The notes beneath the pieces were generated by a model. That model did not search any database. It had not been told where the DNA came from and worked only from the letters and a program-made list of their open reading frames with translations. Both the position numbers and the translations under genes were made by a program. Below are positions 9,438 to 19,248 of a stretch of 64,000 bases of DNA, piece after piece. This DNA is from Jiangella mangrovi. GTDB taxonomy: Bacteria; Actinomycetota; Actinomycetes; Jiangellales; Jiangellaceae. Location of the stretch: contig NZ_JACHMM010000001.1 of the NCBI RefSeq assembly GCF_014204975.1, positions 3,534,001 to 3,598,000 on the forward strand, read 5' to 3'. Position 1 is the stretch's first letter; each line of letters opens with the position of its first letter.

Positions 9438-9734
9438 ATGACCGCACCCGTCGAGATCGAGCGCCCGGAGGCCGAGGAGGTCCCCAAGGCCGACGTGCCC
9501 TGGGTCACCGTGGTGTGGAACGACCCGGTCAACCTCATGTCGTATGTCACCTACGTCTTTCAGGCATACTTCGCGTATCCGAAGACCAAGGCCGAGAAGC
9601 TGATGCTCGACGTGCACGAGAAGGGGAAGGCGGTCGTGTCCTCCGGCACGCGTGAAGAGATGGAGCGCGACGTCGAGGCGATGCACTCCTACGGTTTGTG
9701 GGCCACGCTGCAGAAGGCGGGGGACCGAGTCTGA
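9438..9734 (+). CDS. clpS: ATP-dependent Clp protease adaptor ClpS
   Basis: N-degron adaptor that hands substrates with destabilising N-termini to the Clp unfoldase, 98 aa. It has the ClpS core [18 protein letters not shown], where the Asp-Pro-Val-Asn loop lies near the N-degron pocket, followed by VHEKGKAVV and a C-terminal helix. The ATG at 9438 is preceded by a purine-rich GGGGG. The in-frame ATG at 9417 is less likely because GGAAG abuts it. It is followed by DUF2017, a conserved actinobacterial pair. Confidence 0.94.
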   Translation: MTAPVEIERPEAEEVPKADVPWVTVVWNDPVNLMSYVTYVFQAYFAYPKTKAEKLMLDVHEKGKAVVSSGTREEMERDVEAMHSYGLWATLQKAGDRV

Positions 9735-10327
9735 GCACCGCGTTCCGTCGAGCTCGCGGAGGCGTCGTCGCCGCGTCGTTCCACGTCGTCGAGGTCGAGT
9801 TGCTGCGCTCCCTCGTGGGCCAGCTGCTCGAGCTGGTGCGCGACGACCCCGCCGACCTCAAGGCCGGCGACCGCTGGGCCGCCGAGCTCGGCCTCGCCGA
9901 CGAGGGCGCCCCGTCGCGGCCGACCGACCCGGTGCTGCTCCGCCTCTTCCCCGACGGCTACCGCGAGGACGCCGAGGCCGCCTCCGACTTCCGCCGGTTC
10001 ACCGAGCGCGGCCTGCGCGACCGCAAGGCGGCGACGGCGGCGACGGTGCTCGCCTCGCTGGCCACGGCCGACGGTGCCGGGCTGTCGGAGAAGGAACGCG
10101 AGAAGATCCGCATCGAGCTCGACGCCGACGAGTCCGAGGCCTGGCTGCGAACGTTGACCGACCTGCGGCTGGCCCTGGGGACGCGACTCGGCGTCGCCGA
10201 GAGCGACGAGGACGACTGGCTCCGCCTCGACGAGAACGACCCCCGGCGTCACGTCCACGACGTCTACGACTGGCTCGGCTGGGTCCAGGAGACGCTGGTC
10301 CGGACCCTGTCGTCGGCGCTGGACTGA
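9698..10327 (+). CDS. DUF2017 family protein
   Basis: 209 aa from the GTG at 9698, overlapping clpS by 37 bp. Homologues usually begin near [10 protein letters not shown], which here follows a CTG at 9731 that would overlap the clpS TGA (CTGA), so a non-standard CTG start is possible. Mostly helical and acidic, with no catalytic motif. It contains an [12 protein letters not shown] helix, [14 protein letters not shown] and a C-terminal [14 protein letters not shown]. The invariable pairing with clpS suggests a role in the same proteolytic pathway, but the function is unknown. Confidence 0.8.
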   Translation: MGHAAEGGGPSLSTAFRRARGGVVAASFHVVEVELLRSLVGQLLELVRDDPADLKAGDRWAAELGLADEGAPSRPTDPVLLRLFPDGYREDAEAASDFRRFTERGLRDRKAATAATVLASLATADGAGLSEKEREKIRIELDADESEAWLRTLTDLRLALGTRLGVAESDEDDWLRLDENDPRRHVHDVYDWLGWVQETLVRTLSSALD

Positions 10328-10686
10328 GGTTCCCCGTCCCCCTGCTGCCCAGTGTCTTAGCCGCGGGGACCCGCCTCAAGTCGGCGCCCTCTGTGGTGCT
10401 GTTTCGCTGTGGCTTCCGGGGCTTCGACTTGACCCGGGTCCCCGCGGCCAAGAACTCTGGCAGCTATCGGGGGGACGGGGGGAGTCTGGCGACGGGTGGG
10501 TGGTCGGCGGGCCCGCACCTTTCGTGGCGTTGGCTGGGCCGCCCACCACGATTACCCGAGCCTCATCACGCCTGCAATCGTGTTGAGGCTCGGGTAAGCC
10601 TCGTGATGTGGGCGATCCTTGATGATCTTCGCTGTCCACAGCCTGGCAAACCGGACGAGACGGACACGGAAGGGGGACGGGGAGCC
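10328..10686. mobile_element. MITE-like inverted-repeat element, copy 1 (right arm shortened)
   Basis: A 359-bp non-coding element that begins directly after the DUF2017 stop. The left end GGTTCCCCGTCCCCCT and right end AGGGGGACGGGGAGCC form terminal inverted repeats. Inside is the hairpin TTACCCGAGCCTC / GAGGCTCGGGTAA, and the conserved interior runs to CTGTCCACAGCC. It is about 90% identical by eye to copy 2 at 23086 over 10328-10652, then lacks most of that copy's right arm. No transposase is encoded; apparent ORFs across it are not conserved as protein. The rest of the gap up to 10719 holds the mec leader and nothing else recognisable. Confidence 0.75.
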
Positions 10687-10719
10687 CACCTCGAACACCG
10701 GCTCACTATCCTGGCAACC

Positions 10720-11133
10720 GTGCTGAGCATCCGCCGTGACCTCGTCGACGCCATCGTGGAGCATGCCCGCAGGGATCACCCGGACGAGGCGTGCGGTGTG
10801 ATCGCCGGGCCGGAGGGCAGCGACCGGCCGGAGCGGCTCATCCCGATGCTCAACGCGGCGAGGTCGCCGACGTTCTACGAGTTCGACTCGATGGACCTGC
10901 TGCGCCTCTATCGCGAGCTGGACGACAACGACGAGGTGCCCGTCGTCATCTATCACTCGCACACGGCCACCGAGGCGTACCCGTCGCGCACGGACATCGC
11001 GTACGCGAACGAGCCGGGCGCGCACTACGTCCTCGTCTCCACCCGCGAGCCCGACACCTACGAGTTCCGGTCGTTCCGGATCGTGGACGGCGTGGTGACC
11101 GAGGAAGAGGTGCAGGTCACCGATGGGGAATGA
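10720..11133 (+). CDS. mec: JAMM/MPN metalloprotease Mec (CysO-processing)
   Basis: Zn-dependent JAMM peptidase, 137 aa, GTG start. It has the JAMM motif HSHTATEAYPSRTD (His-x-His-x7-Ser-x2-Asp) and the upstream Glu in DEACGVIAG. In M. tuberculosis Mec cleaves the cysteine adduct from the sulfur carrier CysO after CysM has formed CysO-cysteine. The next two genes are cysO and cysM, so this is the complete sulfur-carrier cysteine pathway. Here CysO carries residues beyond its Gly-Gly, which Mec may also need to trim. Confidence 0.93.
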   Translation: MLSIRRDLVDAIVEHARRDHPDEACGVIAGPEGSDRPERLIPMLNAARSPTFYEFDSMDLLRLYRELDDNDEVPVVIYHSHTATEAYPSRTDIAYANEPGAHYVLVSTREPDTYEFRSFRIVDGVVTEEEVQVTDGE

Positions 11134-11164
11134 TGGGACCGTGCACCGCCGTTGCGGTGTGTGA

Positions 11165-12439
<1,275 letters not shown>

Positions 12440-12453
12440 CGTACGGTAATCCG

Positions 12454-13026
12454 ATGCGTGAGCTGGTCTACTACATCGGTCAGTCCATCGACGGCTTCAT
12501 CGCGGGTCCGGGCGACGAGGTCGAGTTCTTCCCGATGTCCGACGAGTACACGACCTGGATGTTCTCGCAGTACGGCGACGCCCTGCCGAGTCACGCCCGC
12601 CAGTTCGGCCGCATCGACGGCGTCCCGAACTCGCGCTTCGACACCGTCGTCATGGGCCGGCGCACCTACCAGCCGGCGCTCGACGTGGGCGTCACCAGCC
12701 CGTACGCGCACCTGCGGCAGTACGTCGTCTCGCGGTCGCTCGAGTCGCCCGATCCCGCCGTCACCATCGTCGACGGCGACCCGCTCGAGTTCGTGCGCGG
12801 GCTGAAGGCCGAGGACTCGTCGCTGGACATCTACCTGGCCGGAGGCGCCGGGCTGGCCGGTGCGGTGCTGCCGGAGATCGACCGCATGGTGGTCAAGCAG
12901 TACCCCATGGTCGCCGGGTCCGGGGTGCCACTGTTCACGACGGGGTTCGCTCCGGTCGCGTTCGAGCTCACCGACGTGCAGACGTTCGGCAGCGGCCACG
13001 TCGTCCTCGACTACCGCCGGGCGTAA
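12454..13026 (+). CDS. Dihydrofolate-reductase-fold protein (RibD C-terminal family)
   Basis: 190 aa. It opens with [23 protein letters not shown], the RibD_C/DHFR signature. [12 protein letters not shown] binds NADPH phosphate in this family, [15 protein letters not shown] is the glycine-rich nucleotide loop, and [19 protein letters not shown] is typical of the C-terminus. Likely an NADPH-dependent reductase of unknown substrate. It sits between cysM and murI, where mycobacteria have a rhomboid protease, so it looks like a lineage-specific insertion. Confidence 0.87.
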   Translation: MRELVYYIGQSIDGFIAGPGDEVEFFPMSDEYTTWMFSQYGDALPSHARQFGRIDGVPNSRFDTVVMGRRTYQPALDVGVTSPYAHLRQYVVSRSLESPDPAVTIVDGDPLEFVRGLKAEDSSLDIYLAGGAGLAGAVLPEIDRMVVKQYPMVAGSGVPLFTTGFAPVAFELTDVQTFGSGHVVLDYRRA

Positions 13027-13106
13027 CCACCGTCACGACGGCGGCGGCGTGGCGTTCGCCACGTCTGAGCGCCAGCGTCCGCCCGTCGGCGTACGCTCTT
13101 GCTCCG

Positions 13107-13940
13107 ATGAACGACGCACCGATCGGGATCTTCGACAGCGGAGTGGGCGGTCTGACGGTCGCCCGGGCCGTGCTCGACCAGCTCCCGCACGAGCCCGTCC
13201 TGTACGTCGGCGACACCGCGCGCGGACCGTACGGGCCGCGGCCCATCGCGCAGGTGCGTGAGTATGCCCTCGACGTCATGGACACCCTTGTCCACGAGGG
13301 CGTGAAGATGCTGGTCATCGCGTGCAACTCGGCCAGCAGCGCGGTCCTGCGCGACGCCCGCGAGCGCTACGACATCCCCGTCGTCGAGGTCATCCAGCCG
13401 GCCGTGCGCCGCGCCGTCGCCGCCACCCGCAACAACACCGTCGGCGTCATCGCCACCCGCGCCACCGTCACGTCGCGCGCCTACGAGGACTCCTTCGCCG
13501 CCGCGCCGCACCTCTCCATCACGACGCAGGCCTGCCCCCGCTTCGTCGAGTTCGTCGAGGCCGGCATCACCCACGGCCCGGAGCTCGAGTCCGTCGCCCG
13601 CGAGTACCTGCAGCCTGTGCGCGACGCGGGCGTCGACACCCTGGTCCTCGGCTGCACCCACTACCCGCTGCTCACCGGCGTCGTCTCGTACGTCATGGGC
13701 GAGGCGGTCACGCTGGTCAGCAGCGCCGAGGAGACCGCGAAGGACGTCTACCGCACGCTCGTCGACCACCGCCTCATGCGCGACGACGCGCTGCCGCCGC
13801 CCACGCACCAGTTCCGCTCCACCGGCGACGCGCGGCCGTTCCGCGAGCTGGGCCGCCGGTTCCTCGGCCCCGAGATCGCGTCGGTCGAAGAGACGTCGGA
13901 GCTGCCGGTCGTGGGCCGCAACCTGGTGGTCGGGTCTTGA
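13107..13940 (+). CDS. murI: Glutamate racemase
   Basis: Supplies D-glutamate for peptidoglycan, 277 aa. The two-base mechanism needs a pair of cysteines: Cys73 in IACNSAS and Cys183 in LGCTHYPLL. The N-terminal [16 protein letters not shown] and [10 protein letters not shown] are family hallmarks. The stop overlaps the TTG of the MBL gene (TTGA). Position and coupling match the conserved actinobacterial murI-MBL-rph-rdgB order. Confidence 0.96.
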   Translation: MNDAPIGIFDSGVGGLTVARAVLDQLPHEPVLYVGDTARGPYGPRPIAQVREYALDVMDTLVHEGVKMLVIACNSASSAVLRDARERYDIPVVEVIQPAVRRAVAATRNNTVGVIATRATVTSRAYEDSFAAAPHLSITTQACPRFVEFVEAGITHGPELESVAREYLQPVRDAGVDTLVLGCTHYPLLTGVVSYVMGEAVTLVSSAEETAKDVYRTLVDHRLMRDDALPPPTHQFRSTGDARPFRELGRRFLGPEIASVEETSELPVVGRNLVVGS

Positions 13941-14698
13941 GGCTCACCGTCCTGGGGTGCTCGGGGTCGATGCCCGGGCCGGACTCGCCCGCGTCCGGCT
14001 ACCTGGTCGAGGCGGGCGGCGCGCGGCTGGTGCTCGACCTCGGCAACGGCGCGCTCGGCCCGCTGCAGCGGCTCGTGGGCGTGGCCGGACTGGCCGAGCT
14101 GGATGCCGTCGTCCTCAGCCACCTGCACCCGGACCACTGCATGGACCTGTGCGGGCTCTACGTCGCGCTGCGCTACGGGGTGCCGTCATCGCGGCGGGTC
14201 CCGGTGTACGGGCCGGACGAGACCGCCGAGCGCATGGCCGCCGCCTACGGCAAGGAGCAGGACCCCGGGCTGTCCGGCGAGTTCGACTTCCGGACCTACC
14301 CCGCCTCCCCGGCCGAAGCGATCGCCGTCGGCTCCCTGACGGTGCGGGTCGTGCGGGTCGAGCACCCCGTCCCCGCGTACGCCGTCCGCGTCGAGCACGA
14401 GGGGCGGTCGCTGGTCTACTCCGGCGACACCGCGGCCACGCCCGCGCTGGTCGACCTGGCCCGCGGCGCCGACCTGCTGCTCTGCGAGGCCGCCTACACC
14501 GACGGCGCCGACAACCCGCCCGGCATCCACCTGACCGGGCGCGAGGCCGGCGAGCACGCCGCCGCCGCCGGGGCCCGTCGACTCGTCGTCACGCACGTGC
14601 CACCATGGGGCGACCCGCGGCGTGCGGCCGAGCACGCGAGCGCGGTCTACGACGGCCCGGTGGAGCTCGCCGCGCCGGGGGGACACTGGGAGGTCTGA
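13937..14698 (+). CDS. MBL-fold hydrolase, Rv1339-like cyclic nucleotide phosphodiesterase candidate
   Basis: 253 aa, TTG start overlapping the murI stop by 4 bp. It begins [23 protein letters not shown]. The metal site is [10 protein letters not shown] (residues 61-70, HxHxDH), with further ligands in the His of [12 protein letters not shown], the Asp of YSGDTAATP and the His of [11 protein letters not shown]. This is the metallo-beta-lactamase fold of RNase Z / class II phosphodiesterase type. The M. tuberculosis gene in this position, Rv1339, has been reported to hydrolyse cAMP. That role is an inference here. Confidence 0.9.
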   Translation: MRLTVLGCSGSMPGPDSPASGYLVEAGGARLVLDLGNGALGPLQRLVGVAGLAELDAVVLSHLHPDHCMDLCGLYVALRYGVPSSRRVPVYGPDETAERMAAAYGKEQDPGLSGEFDFRTYPASPAEAIAVGSLTVRVVRVEHPVPAYAVRVEHEGRSLVYSGDTAATPALVDLARGADLLLCEAAYTDGADNPPGIHLTGREAGEHAAAAGARRLVVTHVPPWGDPRRAAEHASAVYDGPVELAAPGGHWEV

Positions 14699-15498
14699 TG
14701 ACGGACAACACGGTCGCGCCCGAACAGCCGGAGGACGCGGAGGCGTTCGTGCCGCCCTTCCCGGTCCCGACGACGCCGCTCGAGCCGCTGCCCGAGGACT
14801 GGGACCGCGCGCTGGTCATCGCCGCGCACCCCGACGACGTCGAGTACGGCGCCGCCGCGGCCATCGCGCGGTGGACGGCGCAGGGCAAGCAGATCGTGTA
14901 CTGCATGGTCACCAGCGGCGAGGCCGGCATCGACACCATGCCGCCGGAGCAGACCGGGCCGCTGCGCGAGAAGGAGGAGCGCGACGCCGCCGCCGTCGTC
15001 GGCGTCGACGTGGTCGAGTTCCTCGGCTATCCCGACGGCGTCGTCGAGTACGGCCTGCCGCTGCGCCGCGACGTCGCCCGGGTCATCCGCCGCCACCGTC
15101 CCGACATCGTCATCACCGGCAACTTCCACGAGACCTTCGGCCCCGGCATGCTCAACCAGGCCGACCACATCGCCACCGGCAAGGCCGTGCTCGACGGCGC
15201 CCGCGACGCCGGCAACCGCTGGGTCTTCACCGAGCTGCTCGACGAGGGCCTCGAGCCGTGGAACAAGGTCCGCGCCATCTGGGCGGCCGGCTCGCTCGAG
15301 GCGGCCCACGGCGTCGACATCACCGACACGTTCGAGCTGGGCGTGCGCTCGCTCGAGGCGCACGCCGGCTACCTCGGCGCGCTGCCCGGCCACCCGGAGC
15401 CGCGCGACTTCCTCGGCATGTTCGCGCGGATGACCGGCCCGCGGCTGGGCGTCCAGTACGGGTCGATCTTCGAGGTCTACCCGCTGATGCTCTACTGA
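14698..15498 (+). CDS. PIG-L family deacetylase
   Basis: Zn-dependent N-acetylglucosaminyl-type deacetylase of the LmbE/MshB superfamily, 266 aa. The signature AHPDD is at residues 43-47, and the third metal His is in NQADHIATGKAV. A 35-residue acidic, Pro-rich N-terminal extension precedes the fold. The ATG shares one base with the upstream stop. Substrates in this family include GlcNAc-inositol, mycothiol intermediates and antibiotic precursors; nothing nearby identifies this one. Its 3' end overlaps the convergent sortase gene by 7 bp. Confidence 0.9.
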   Translation: MTDNTVAPEQPEDAEAFVPPFPVPTTPLEPLPEDWDRALVIAAHPDDVEYGAAAAIARWTAQGKQIVYCMVTSGEAGIDTMPPEQTGPLREKEERDAAAVVGVDVVEFLGYPDGVVEYGLPLRRDVARVIRRHRPDIVITGNFHETFGPGMLNQADHIATGKAVLDGARDAGNRWVFTELLDEGLEPWNKVRAIWAAGSLEAAHGVDITDTFELGVRSLEAHAGYLGALPGHPEPRDFLGMFARMTGPRLGVQYGSIFEVYPLMLY

Positions 15499-16256
15499 GT
15501 CCGCGGCTGCTCGTCCACCAGCACACCGGTCGCGAACATCCGCTTCTCCGACCCCCACCGCGGCCAGCACGTCGTCAGCGTCAGCCGGGCCTCGGTGGGC
15601 TCGGTGTCGTCGGGCTCGCCGGGGACGGGGTCGACGACCCACAGCTCCGTCGACTCGATGACGTTGCCGTCGTCGTCCCCGTCCGGTGCGTCGTCGAGCT
15701 CGTACCGGAACACGCCCTCGACGGTCTCGATCTCGACCACGTCGCCCTCGCGCAGCTCGGCGAAGCGCGCGAACGGCTCGCCGTGCCCGGACCGGTGTGC
15801 TGCGACGGCGAAGTTGCCCAGCCGGCCGGGGTCGACGCTGTCGACGTAGTGCCCGGGGCCGTCCTCGAGGTCGCCGGGCTCGGTGCCCTCGACGACGATG
15901 CGCTCCCAGTCGTCGCCGAAGCGCGGGATGCGCAGGATCCCGTAGGCGTCGCCGAGCTCGAGAGGTTCGGGCTCCGTCTGCGCATCGGTCTCCGTCTGGG
16001 CGCCGGTGTCGCTGCCTGCCGGCTCGTCGGCGCGGGCGAGCAGGTGCTGCTCGAACTGGTCGCGCAGGTCGTCCTGGGCGGCCGCCGTCTGCAGCCCGGT
16101 GCCCCAGAACGTGTAGACGACGAACAGCAGCACCAGCGCGCCGACGGTGAGCAGGACCTCGCCGGCGATACCGGCGACGGTGAACAGCGTGCGGCGCCGG
16201 CCGGGCGCCCGCGACCCGGACGACCGGCGGTGCTTCGGCGCCGCCCTGCGCTCCAC
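15492..16256 (-). CDS. Class E sortase
   Basis: Membrane-anchored transpeptidase that attaches surface proteins to the cell wall, 254 aa. A basic N-terminus is followed by one transmembrane span (about 24-49), an acidic Thr/Glu linker (60-100) and the sortase barrel. Catalytic residues are His154 (AAHRSGHG), Cys230 (TLTTCWP) and Arg239 (GSEKRMFA). The class E signature TLTTC is present. No LPxTG/LAxTG substrate gene is visible beside it, so it is probably a housekeeping sortase. Confidence 0.92.
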   Translation of the reverse strand: MERRAAPKHRRSSGSRAPGRRRTLFTVAGIAGEVLLTVGALVLLFVVYTFWGTGLQTAAAQDDLRDQFEQHLLARADEPAGSDTGAQTETDAQTEPEPLELGDAYGILRIPRFGDDWERIVVEGTEPGDLEDGPGHYVDSVDPGRLGNFAVAAHRSGHGEPFARFAELREGDVVEIETVEGVFRYELDDAPDGDDDGNVIESTELWVVDPVPGEPDDTEPTEARLTLTTCWPRWGSEKRMFATGVLVDEQPRTQ

Positions 16257-16315
16257 GATCCCGAACGTAACCCGTCACACCGTCGGTACGCAGGCGATTC
16301 GCGCTGCTCGCCGCC

Positions 16316-16406
16316 AGACCCCTCGACCGAGTTGATCATGGAGAAGGTCGGCTCCCGAGCGATCTGGGAGCCGACCTTCTCCATGATCAACTCGGTCGAG
16401 GGGTCT
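16316..16406. repeat. Perfect long palindrome, 41-bp arms, 9-nt loop
   Basis: The left arm at 16316-16356 and right arm at 16366-16406 are exact reverse complements, 41 of 41, around the loop GAGCGATCT. The arm core is GACCGAGTTGATCATGGAG. It lies between the divergent sortase and kinase genes, so it is not a normal terminator. It resembles the extragenic palindromes with a GTTGATCATGG core found scattered in actinobacterial genomes. Transcribed, it would form an extremely stable hairpin in the leader of the gene at 16471. Confidence 0.9.
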
Positions 16407-16470
16407 GGATCGGGGCGGGGCGGCCGTACGATGCCAGGGCGAGTGCTTCCCACACCGCCGTGGAGGGGCC

Positions 16471-18276
16471 GTGAGCCGACCACAGCAGGACGCCGACCTG
16501 GCCGTTCAGGCCCAGGCGCAGGCCGACGCGCTCGCGTCCGTCGTCGAGGACCTGGCCGGGAAGTTCTCGCTTCGCCCGCTGCTCGACCGCATCCTGCGCC
16601 GCTCGGTGGAGCTCCTCGGCGCGGACGCCGGCTCGATCTGCAGCGTCGACGAGACCGCGGGCGTGTACCGCAAGGAGGCCGACTTCGGCATCGCCTGCCA
16701 GTCCGGCCGCAGCTTCCCGCTCTCCGAGGGCATGACCGGCGCCGTCGTCGCCGCGCGCGGCCCGCTCATGTTCGACGAGTACACGCAGGTCCCCGGCGGC
16801 CACGTGGCGCCGGCCGACCGGGCGACGCTGCACGGGGTCATCGGGGTGCCGATCGCCTGGCGCGGCGCGGTCATCGGCGCGTGCATCGTGTTCAGCCGCG
16901 ACCCGGAGCGCAGGTTCACCGACGACGACGCGCGGCTGCTCGAGCTGTTCGCCAAGCATGCCGCCATCGCGATCGTCAACGCGCGCATGCACGAGCAGCT
17001 CGAGGAGCGTACCCGCGCCGAGGCCACGGCCGCCGAGCGCGAGCGGCTGGTCCGCGAGGTCCACGACAGCGTCGCGCAGGGGCTGGCCGCCGTGCTCGTC
17101 CACCTCGAGGGCGTCACGACCGAGGGGCCCGACGGCGGGCAACTGGCGGCAGCGCGCGAGGCGGCCCGCGGGGCGCTGGCGGAGTCGCGGCGGACGGCGC
17201 TGGGGCTGCCACCGTCGCTGCTCGAAGGGCACTCGCTCGAGGAGGCCGTCGGGGTCGAGGTCGCGTGGGCCCGCGCCACCGGCAACCTCGACGCCAAGCT
17301 GGTCGTCGCCGGGCAGCCGGCGCCGCTGACCTCCGAGGTCGCGCACCAGGCGTTCCGCATCGCCCAAGAGGCGCTCACCAACATCGTCCAGCACGCCGGG
17401 GCGGCGTCGGCGCGGGTCGGCATCGTCTACGGCACCGACGGGCTCGTGCTCATGGTGCAGGACGACGGCCGCGGCTTCGACCGGACGACGGACTCCGGCC
17501 ACGGGTTCGGGCTGCGGGGCATCGTCGCCCGGGCGCGGACGTACGGCGGCACCGTCGACGTCGAGTCGACCCCGGGCTGGGGGACGCAGATCCGCGCGAG
17601 CCTGCCGTACCAGCCGGGCGGCGACGGCGGCCCCGACGCGACCGGGAGCCGCGCCACGCACCGGCTGCGCGTCCTCGTCGTCGACGACCAGCCGGTCACG
17701 CGGGCCGGGCTGGTCCGGCTGCTCACGGCCGCCGAGCCCGGCGTGCAGGTGGTCGCCGAGATCGACCGCCCGCACGCGCTGCTCGACGCGTACCGGCTGC
17801 TGCAGCCCGACGTCGTGCTGGTCGACGCCTACCTCGGGGGTCACGACGGCGTCGAGTGCACCCGGCAGCTGGTCGCCGAGGACGCCGGCGCGGCGGTCGT
17901 GCTCATGGGGGCGCGCTCCGGCGACCCGCTCATCGGGCAGGCGCTGCGGGCCGGCGCGCGCGGCTGCGTGGGGCCCGACGCCGACGGTCCGGAGCTGGCC
18001 CGCGCCGTGCTGGCGGCGGCGCACGGCGGCATCACGCTCTCGGCCAGCGTCCGCGACGGCCTGCCTGGGCCCACGCAGCCCGGGCCCGACGGCGCCGCCC
18101 TCACCGTCCGCGAGCGCGAGGTCCGCGATCTGCTCGAACGCGGGCTGCGCGACAAGCAGATCGCCGAGCGGCTGAACATCTCCGTCAAGACCGTCGAGAA
18201 GCACGTCGGCGCCGTCCTGCGCAAGACCGGCGCCAGCAGCCGCACCGAGGTCGCCGCCCGCGGCGCCGCACGCTGA
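16471..18276 (+). CDS. GAF sensor histidine kinase fused to LuxR-type response regulator
   Basis: One polypeptide of 601 aa holding a whole two-component pathway: GAF domain (about 20-175), HisKA_3 with His198 (REVHDSVAQG), HATPase (about 280-380, RIAQEALTNIVQHAG, GFGLRGIVAR), receiver (about 395-510) and LuxR HTH (about 544-601, LTVREREVRDLLERG). The receiver keeps VVDDQ and Asp452 (VLVDAYLGG), but the conserved Lys is replaced (GCVGPDADG for the usual LKDA) and the switch Thr/Ser position in VLMGARS is Gly. The output domain may be weakly or unconventionally controlled. GTG start after GGAGGGG. Confidence 0.92.
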   Translation: MSRPQQDADLAVQAQAQADALASVVEDLAGKFSLRPLLDRILRRSVELLGADAGSICSVDETAGVYRKEADFGIACQSGRSFPLSEGMTGAVVAARGPLMFDEYTQVPGGHVAPADRATLHGVIGVPIAWRGAVIGACIVFSRDPERRFTDDDARLLELFAKHAAIAIVNARMHEQLEERTRAEATAAERERLVREVHDSVAQGLAAVLVHLEGVTTEGPDGGQLAAAREAARGALAESRRTALGLPPSLLEGHSLEEAVGVEVAWARATGNLDAKLVVAGQPAPLTSEVAHQAFRIAQEALTNIVQHAGAASARVGIVYGTDGLVLMVQDDGRGFDRTTDSGHGFGLRGIVARARTYGGTVDVESTPGWGTQIRASLPYQPGGDGGPDATGSRATHRLRVLVVDDQPVTRAGLVRLLTAAEPGVQVVAEIDRPHALLDAYRLLQPDVVLVDAYLGGHDGVECTRQLVAEDAGAAVVLMGARSGDPLIGQALRAGARGCVGPDADGPELARAVLAAAHGGITLSASVRDGLPGPTQPGPDGAALTVREREVRDLLERGLRDKQIAERLNISVKTVEKHVGAVLRKTGASSRTEVAARGAAR

Positions 18277-18387
18277 CGCCGTCCCCCAAAGGTAGGGAAA
18301 TCCCGCAGACAGACGGGGAGGTTCCCCGAGGCGCCCGCCGCCACCCGCGACCTAGCGTCGAGGCAGATCGCAAAGGGGGTGGGCCGC

Positions 18388-19248
18388 GTGCCCGTGGTGC
18401 CCACGAGGGAGATCCTGGACCGGGCCTTCGCCGAGCGGTACGGCGTCGCCGCCATCAACGTCGTCAACGACCTGAGCATGGAGGCCGTCCTCGCGGCGGC
18501 GGTCCAGGAGCGGGCGCCGGTGATCGTCCAGACGTCGGTGAAGACGGTGAAGTCGATCGGACTGGACCTGCTGTTCGCGATGTGGCGCGAGATGACCGCC
18601 GGCATCGAGGTGCCCGTCGCGCTGCACCTGGACCACTGCCCGGAGCGGCAGGTCATCACCGACTGCCTGCGCAAGGGCTGGAACAGCGTGCTGTTCGACG
18701 CGTCGGCGCTGCCGGTCGAGGAGAACCAGCGCCAGACCGTCGAGGTCGTCGCCGAGGCGCGCGCCGTCGGCGCCCATGTCGAGGGCGAGATCGAGTCGAT
18801 CACCGGCGTCGAGGACGGCGTCGGCTCGGACGAGGAGGCGGAGCGGCAGTCGCTCGAGACGGCGCTGACGTTCATCCGCACGACGGGGGTCGACGTGTTC
18901 GCGCCGGCGATCGGCAACGCGCACGGCCGCTACAAGGCCGAGCCGAAGCTGGACGCGCAGCGGGTCACCGACATCGTCGAGGCCGAGCCGATCCCGATCG
19001 CCCTCCACGGCGGGACCGGCATGACCGACGCCCAGTTCGCCGACCTCATCGCCCGCGGCTGCGCCAAGGTCAACATCTCGACCGCGCTCAAGGTGACGTT
19101 CATGCAGTCCAACCTCGAGTACCTGCGCGGCGCCGAGCGGCGCGACAGCTGGGACCCGCCGTCGCTGTTCAAGGCCGTCCGCGCCGACGTGCTGGAGATG
19201 TCGGCGGACTTCATGCGCCAGTTCGGCAGCGCCGGGAAGGCTTGGTGA
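18388..19248 (+). CDS. Class II ketose-bisphosphate aldolase-like protein
   Basis: Zn-dependent aldolase of the FbaA/GatY/KbaY family, 286 aa. Metal and catalytic residues are in ALHLDHCPE (Asp and His), IGNAHGRYK (His) and IALHGGTGM (His, with glycine-rich phosphate binding), followed by KVNISTALK. The GTG at 18388 is 10 nt from GGGGG. An in-frame GTG at 18379 is too close to it. First gene of a four-gene operon with a HAD phosphatase and dihydroxyacetone-kinase-like DhaL and DhaK, so it probably splits or forms a keto-sugar phosphate linked to dihydroxyacetone or a tetrulose phosphate. Confidence 0.88.
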   Translation: MPVVPTREILDRAFAERYGVAAINVVNDLSMEAVLAAAVQERAPVIVQTSVKTVKSIGLDLLFAMWREMTAGIEVPVALHLDHCPERQVITDCLRKGWNSVLFDASALPVEENQRQTVEVVAEARAVGAHVEGEIESITGVEDGVGSDEEAERQSLETALTFIRTTGVDVFAPAIGNAHGRYKAEPKLDAQRVTDIVEAEPIPIALHGGTGMTDAQFADLIARGCAKVNISTALKVTFMQSNLEYLRGAERRDSWDPPSLFKAVRADVLEMSADFMRQFGSAGKAW

